DNA of 19,024 bases from Pseudomonas sp. SST3 (GTDB lineage: Bacteria > Pseudomonadota > Gammaproteobacteria > Pseudomonadales > Pseudomonadaceae): contig NZ_QORI02000038.1 of assembly GCF_003325755.1 (NCBI RefSeq), positions 1 through 19,024 on the forward strand, written 5' to 3'. The notes beneath the pieces were generated by a model, which saw nothing but the letters and a program-made list of their open reading frames with translations, searched no databases and was not told the DNA's origin. This document shows positions 16,851 through 19,024 of this stretch, in pieces. Positions within the stretch are counted from its first letter, which is position 1. Each line of letters starts with the position of its first letter. The position numbers and the translations under genes were made by a program.

Positions 16851-18353
16851 ATGCGCCCACCCGCCGCCGAACCCTCCCCGATGATCGCCGCCCTCGATCT
16901 CGGGTCGAACAGTTTCCACATGGTCCTGGCCCGCACCAGCAACGGCGAAATGCGTATCATCGAGCGGCTCGGCGAAAAGGTCCAACTGGCCGCCGGCATC
17001 GGCGAAAACCGCATGCTGGACGACGAAGCCATGCAGCGCGGCCTCGACTGCCTACGGCGTTTCGCACAGCTGGTCAACCATCTGCCTCAGGGTGCGGTGC
17101 GGGTGGTAGGCACCAACGCCCTGCGTGAGGCCCGCAACCGCGCACAATTCATTCGTCAGGCCGAGGCGATCATCAATCATCAGGTCGAGGTGATCTCCGG
17201 TCGCGAGGAAGCGCGGCTGATCTATCTCGGGGTGTCGCACACCTTCCCTGCAGCGCCTGGCAAGCGGCTGGTGGTCGACATCGGGGGAGGCAGCACTGAG
17301 TTTATTGTCGGCCAGGGTTTCGATTCGCTGCTACGCGAAAGCCTGCAAATGGGTTGCGTAAGCTTCACCCAGCGGTTCTTCCGAGATGGCAAGATCACTC
17401 CCGCGCGCTATGCCCAGGCCTATACAGCGGCGCGGCTGGAACTGATGAGCATCGAACACGGCCTGAGACGGCTCGGCTGGCAGGATGCGGTCGGCGCGTC
17501 CGGCACCATTCGCGCAATCGGCCTGGCGACCAAAGGGGCTGGGTTGAGCAACGGCCAGGTCACGAGTGAAGGGCTAGGCTGGCTCAAGCGCAAGCTGTTC
17601 AAACTGGGCGATGTAGACAAGCTCGACATGGACGGGATCAAGCCAGACCGTCGCGGCATCTTTCCGGCAGGCCTTGCCATCCTCGAAGCGATCTTCGATG
17701 CGCTGGAGCTCACCAGCATGGCCCATTCCGAAGGCGCGCTGCGCGAAGGGGTGCTCTACGACCTCATCGGCCGCCATCATCACGAAGACATCCGGGATCG
17801 CACCCTGAGCTTTCTCATGGAGCGCTATCACGTCGACACCGAACAGGCGACGCGGGTCGAGAGTAAGGCACTGGAAGCCTTCGATCAGGTGTCAGCTGAT
17901 TGGGACCTGCTTGAAGACTGGCATCGCGAGTTGCTGGGCTGGGCTGCACGGATCCACGAGGTGGGTCTGGACATCGCGCATTACCACTACCACAAGCACG
18001 GCGCTTACCTGATCGAACACTCCGATCTTCCGGGATTTTCACGTCAGGATCAGCAGATGCTTGCGCTGCTCGTGCGCGGACATCGTCGCAACATACCCAG
18101 ACAGAAGTTCGAAGAGCTGAGCGAAGACGGCGTGAAGCTTACCCGCCTCTGCGTGTTGCTGCGATTCGCCATCCTGTTTCACCATATTCGCGGACCGCAG
18201 CAGGCGCCAGCGTTTACGCTCAAGGCCGGCGACAATAGCCTCGACGTAGCCTTTCCCGACGGCTGGCTGGAAAACAATCCGCTGACCCAGGCCGACTTCG
18301 CCCTGGAAGCGGAGTGGTTGAAGCGGATCGACTTCAGCCTGACCGTACGCTGA
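16851..18353 (+). CDS. ppx: Exopolyphosphatase (Ppx/GppA family)
   Basis: This 500-residue enzyme releases phosphate from the ends of polyphosphate chains. The two actin-like domains show [10 protein letters not shown] (16-25), [19 protein letters not shown] with probable catalytic E120, and [10 protein letters not shown] with D143. The C-terminal half carries an HD-like domain ([20 protein letters not shown], then GHRR) as in long Ppx proteins rather than short GppA forms. I place the start at the ATG at 16851. An in-frame TTG at 16833 and an ATG at 16881 are alternatives, and no clear ribosome binding site decides among them. The gene converges on ppk, the polyphosphate-synthesising enzyme, with 41 bases between the stops. 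GppA activity on pppGpp cannot be excluded from sequence. Confidence 0.95.
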   Translation: MRPPAAEPSPMIAALDLGSNSFHMVLARTSNGEMRIIERLGEKVQLAAGIGENRMLDDEAMQRGLDCLRRFAQLVNHLPQGAVRVVGTNALREARNRAQFIRQAEAIINHQVEVISGREEARLIYLGVSHTFPAAPGKRLVVDIGGGSTEFIVGQGFDSLLRESLQMGCVSFTQRFFRDGKITPARYAQAYTAARLELMSIEHGLRRLGWQDAVGASGTIRAIGLATKGAGLSNGQVTSEGLGWLKRKLFKLGDVDKLDMDGIKPDRRGIFPAGLAILEAIFDALELTSMAHSEGALREGVLYDLIGRHHHEDIRDRTLSFLMERYHVDTEQATRVESKALEAFDQVSADWDLLEDWHRELLGWAARIHEVGLDIAHYHYHKHGAYLIEHSDLPGFSRQDQQMLALLVRGHRRNIPRQKFEELSEDGVKLTRLCVLLRFAILFHHIRGPQQAPAFTLKAGDNSLDVAFPDGWLENNPLTQADFALEAEWLKRIDFSLTVR

Positions 18354-18365
18354 GTTCCGATGCGG

Positions 18366-18387
18366 CGCCGGCAGCCCGTTGCCGGCG
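18366..18387. terminator. Hairpin between convergent ppx and ppk
   Basis: CGCCGGCA (18366-18373) and TGCCGGCG (18380-18387) form a perfect 8-bp stem with a 6-base loop. It fills most of the 41-base gap between the two stop codons. Neither side has a T tract, so it may be a weak bidirectional or factor-assisted terminator. Confidence 0.5.
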
Positions 18388-18394
18388 GGGTTAA

Positions 18395-19024
18395 TCACCG
18401 CGCGCTTGGACTCCCGAGACGCTCCAGTAGCGCGTTCTGCACATTACGCGGGTTCTGGTTGCCACTTGGACTGTTGCGCAGATAACTCCCATCCGGCTGC
18501 AACACCCAGCTCTGGGTGTTATCGGTCAGGAAGCCTTCCAGCTCCTTTTTCACCCGCGTGATCAGCTTCTTGCCTTCGACAGGGAAACAGGTCTCGACAC
18601 GACGGTCGAGGTTGCGCTCCATCCAATCGGCACTGGACAGGTAGAGCTTTTCGTCGCCACCGTTGAGAAAGTAGAAGACGCGGCTGTGCTCGAGGAAGCG
18701 ACCAATGATCGAGCGCACCTGGATATTATGCGAGACACCAACGATACCCGGCCGCAGGCAGCACATGCCGCGCACGATCAGATCGATCCGCACCCCGGTT
18801 TGACTGGCCTTGTACAGAGCTCGAATCATCTTCGCATCGGTCAGCGAATTGACCTTGAGAATGATATGCGCCGGCTTGCCTTCGCTGGCGTGAAGAGTCT
18901 CCTGAGCGATCATGTCGAGCAGCGCTTTCTTCAGAGTGAACGGCGCATGCAGAAGCTTCTTCATGCGCATGGTCTTGCCCATCCCGATCAACTGACTGAA
19001 CAGTTTGGAGACGTCCTCACAGAG
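18395..19024 (-). CDS. ppk: Polyphosphate kinase 1 (partial, C-terminal 209 residues)
   Basis: The reading frame runs to the right edge without reaching a start, so this is the C-terminal end of a protein usually close to 700 residues. Recognisable blocks are DVSKLFSQLIG, HIILKVNSLTDAKMIRALYKAS, VDLIVRGMCCLRPG-like IDLIVRGMCCLRPG, RSIIGRFLEHSRVFYF and LSSADWMERNLDRRVE. These align with the phospholipase-D-like C2 domain of E. coli Ppk, where the histidine of the RxLEH motif (His592) is needed for catalysis; it is present here. The autophosphorylated histidine lies upstream, outside the window. Ppk makes polyphosphate from ATP at the inner membrane face, opposing the convergent ppx. The first internal ATG (18991) is not a real start. 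Confidence 0.96.
   Translation of the reverse strand, partial: LCEDVSKLFSQLIGMGKTMRMKKLLHAPFTLKKALLDMIAQETLHASEGKPAHIILKVNSLTDAKMIRALYKASQTGVRIDLIVRGMCCLRPGIVGVSHNIQVRSIIGRFLEHSRVFYFLNGGDEKLYLSSADWMERNLDRRVETCFPVEGKKLITRVKKELEGFLTDNTQSWVLQPDGSYLRNSPSGNQNPRNVQNALLERLGSPSAR

Overview
The window is a run of conserved housekeeping genes from a gammaproteobacterium, almost certainly a Pseudomonas and perhaps of the stutzeri (Stutzerimonas) group. The genus call rests on gene content and order (pilMNO divergent from ponA; maeB, nuclease, rpmE, priA, argS, SPOR protein; rho, trxA, ppx, ppk), on protein lengths typical of Pseudomonas (Rho 419, UbiD 488, TrxA 108, PriA about 740 residues) and on the GC-rich codon use. 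The species-level guess is weak. I see no insertion sequence, prophage, CRISPR array, tRNA or rRNA, and no cargo-like island.

Layout. 1-1907 (minus): the start of the type IV pilus alignment operon pilM-pilN-pilO, with overlapping genes; pilO runs off the left edge. 2092-4533 (plus): ponA, divergent from pilM, encoding a bifunctional class A penicillin-binding protein. It converges on maeB (4729-5997, minus, malic enzyme) through a bidirectional terminator. 6156-7186 (minus): rpmE (ribosomal protein L31) followed by a secreted staphylococcal-type nuclease. 7403-9625 (plus): priA, divergent from rpmE. 9743-12142 (plus): argS and an abutting FtsN-like SPOR protein. 12228-14699 (minus): ubiD followed by a ferredoxin/flavin-reductase fusion. 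14824-16083 (minus): rho. 16314-16640 (minus): trxA. 16851-18353 (plus): ppx, divergent from trxA and convergent with ppk (18395 to the right edge, minus).

How the genes relate. They form several functional pairs: envelope machinery (PilMNO, PonA, SPOR protein), replication restart and translation (PriA, L31, ArgS), ubiquinone biosynthesis (UbiD and its reductase neighbour), transcription termination and thiol redox (Rho, TrxA), and polyphosphate turnover (Ppx degrades what Ppk makes). Promoter-like and terminator-like sequences in the gaps divide the window into about ten transcription units. No gene-free stretch exceeds 300 bases; the longest gap is about 230 bases, between rho and trxA.

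No new biological system is evident. The points most worth a second look are a near-perfect terminator hairpin inside the signal-peptide codons of the nuclease just after rpmE, the pyrimidine-rich rho leader lacking a Shine-Dalgarno sequence, the ferredoxin-flavin reductase fusion beside ubiD with an altered flavin-binding motif, and a probable gene-order junction after the SPOR gene.
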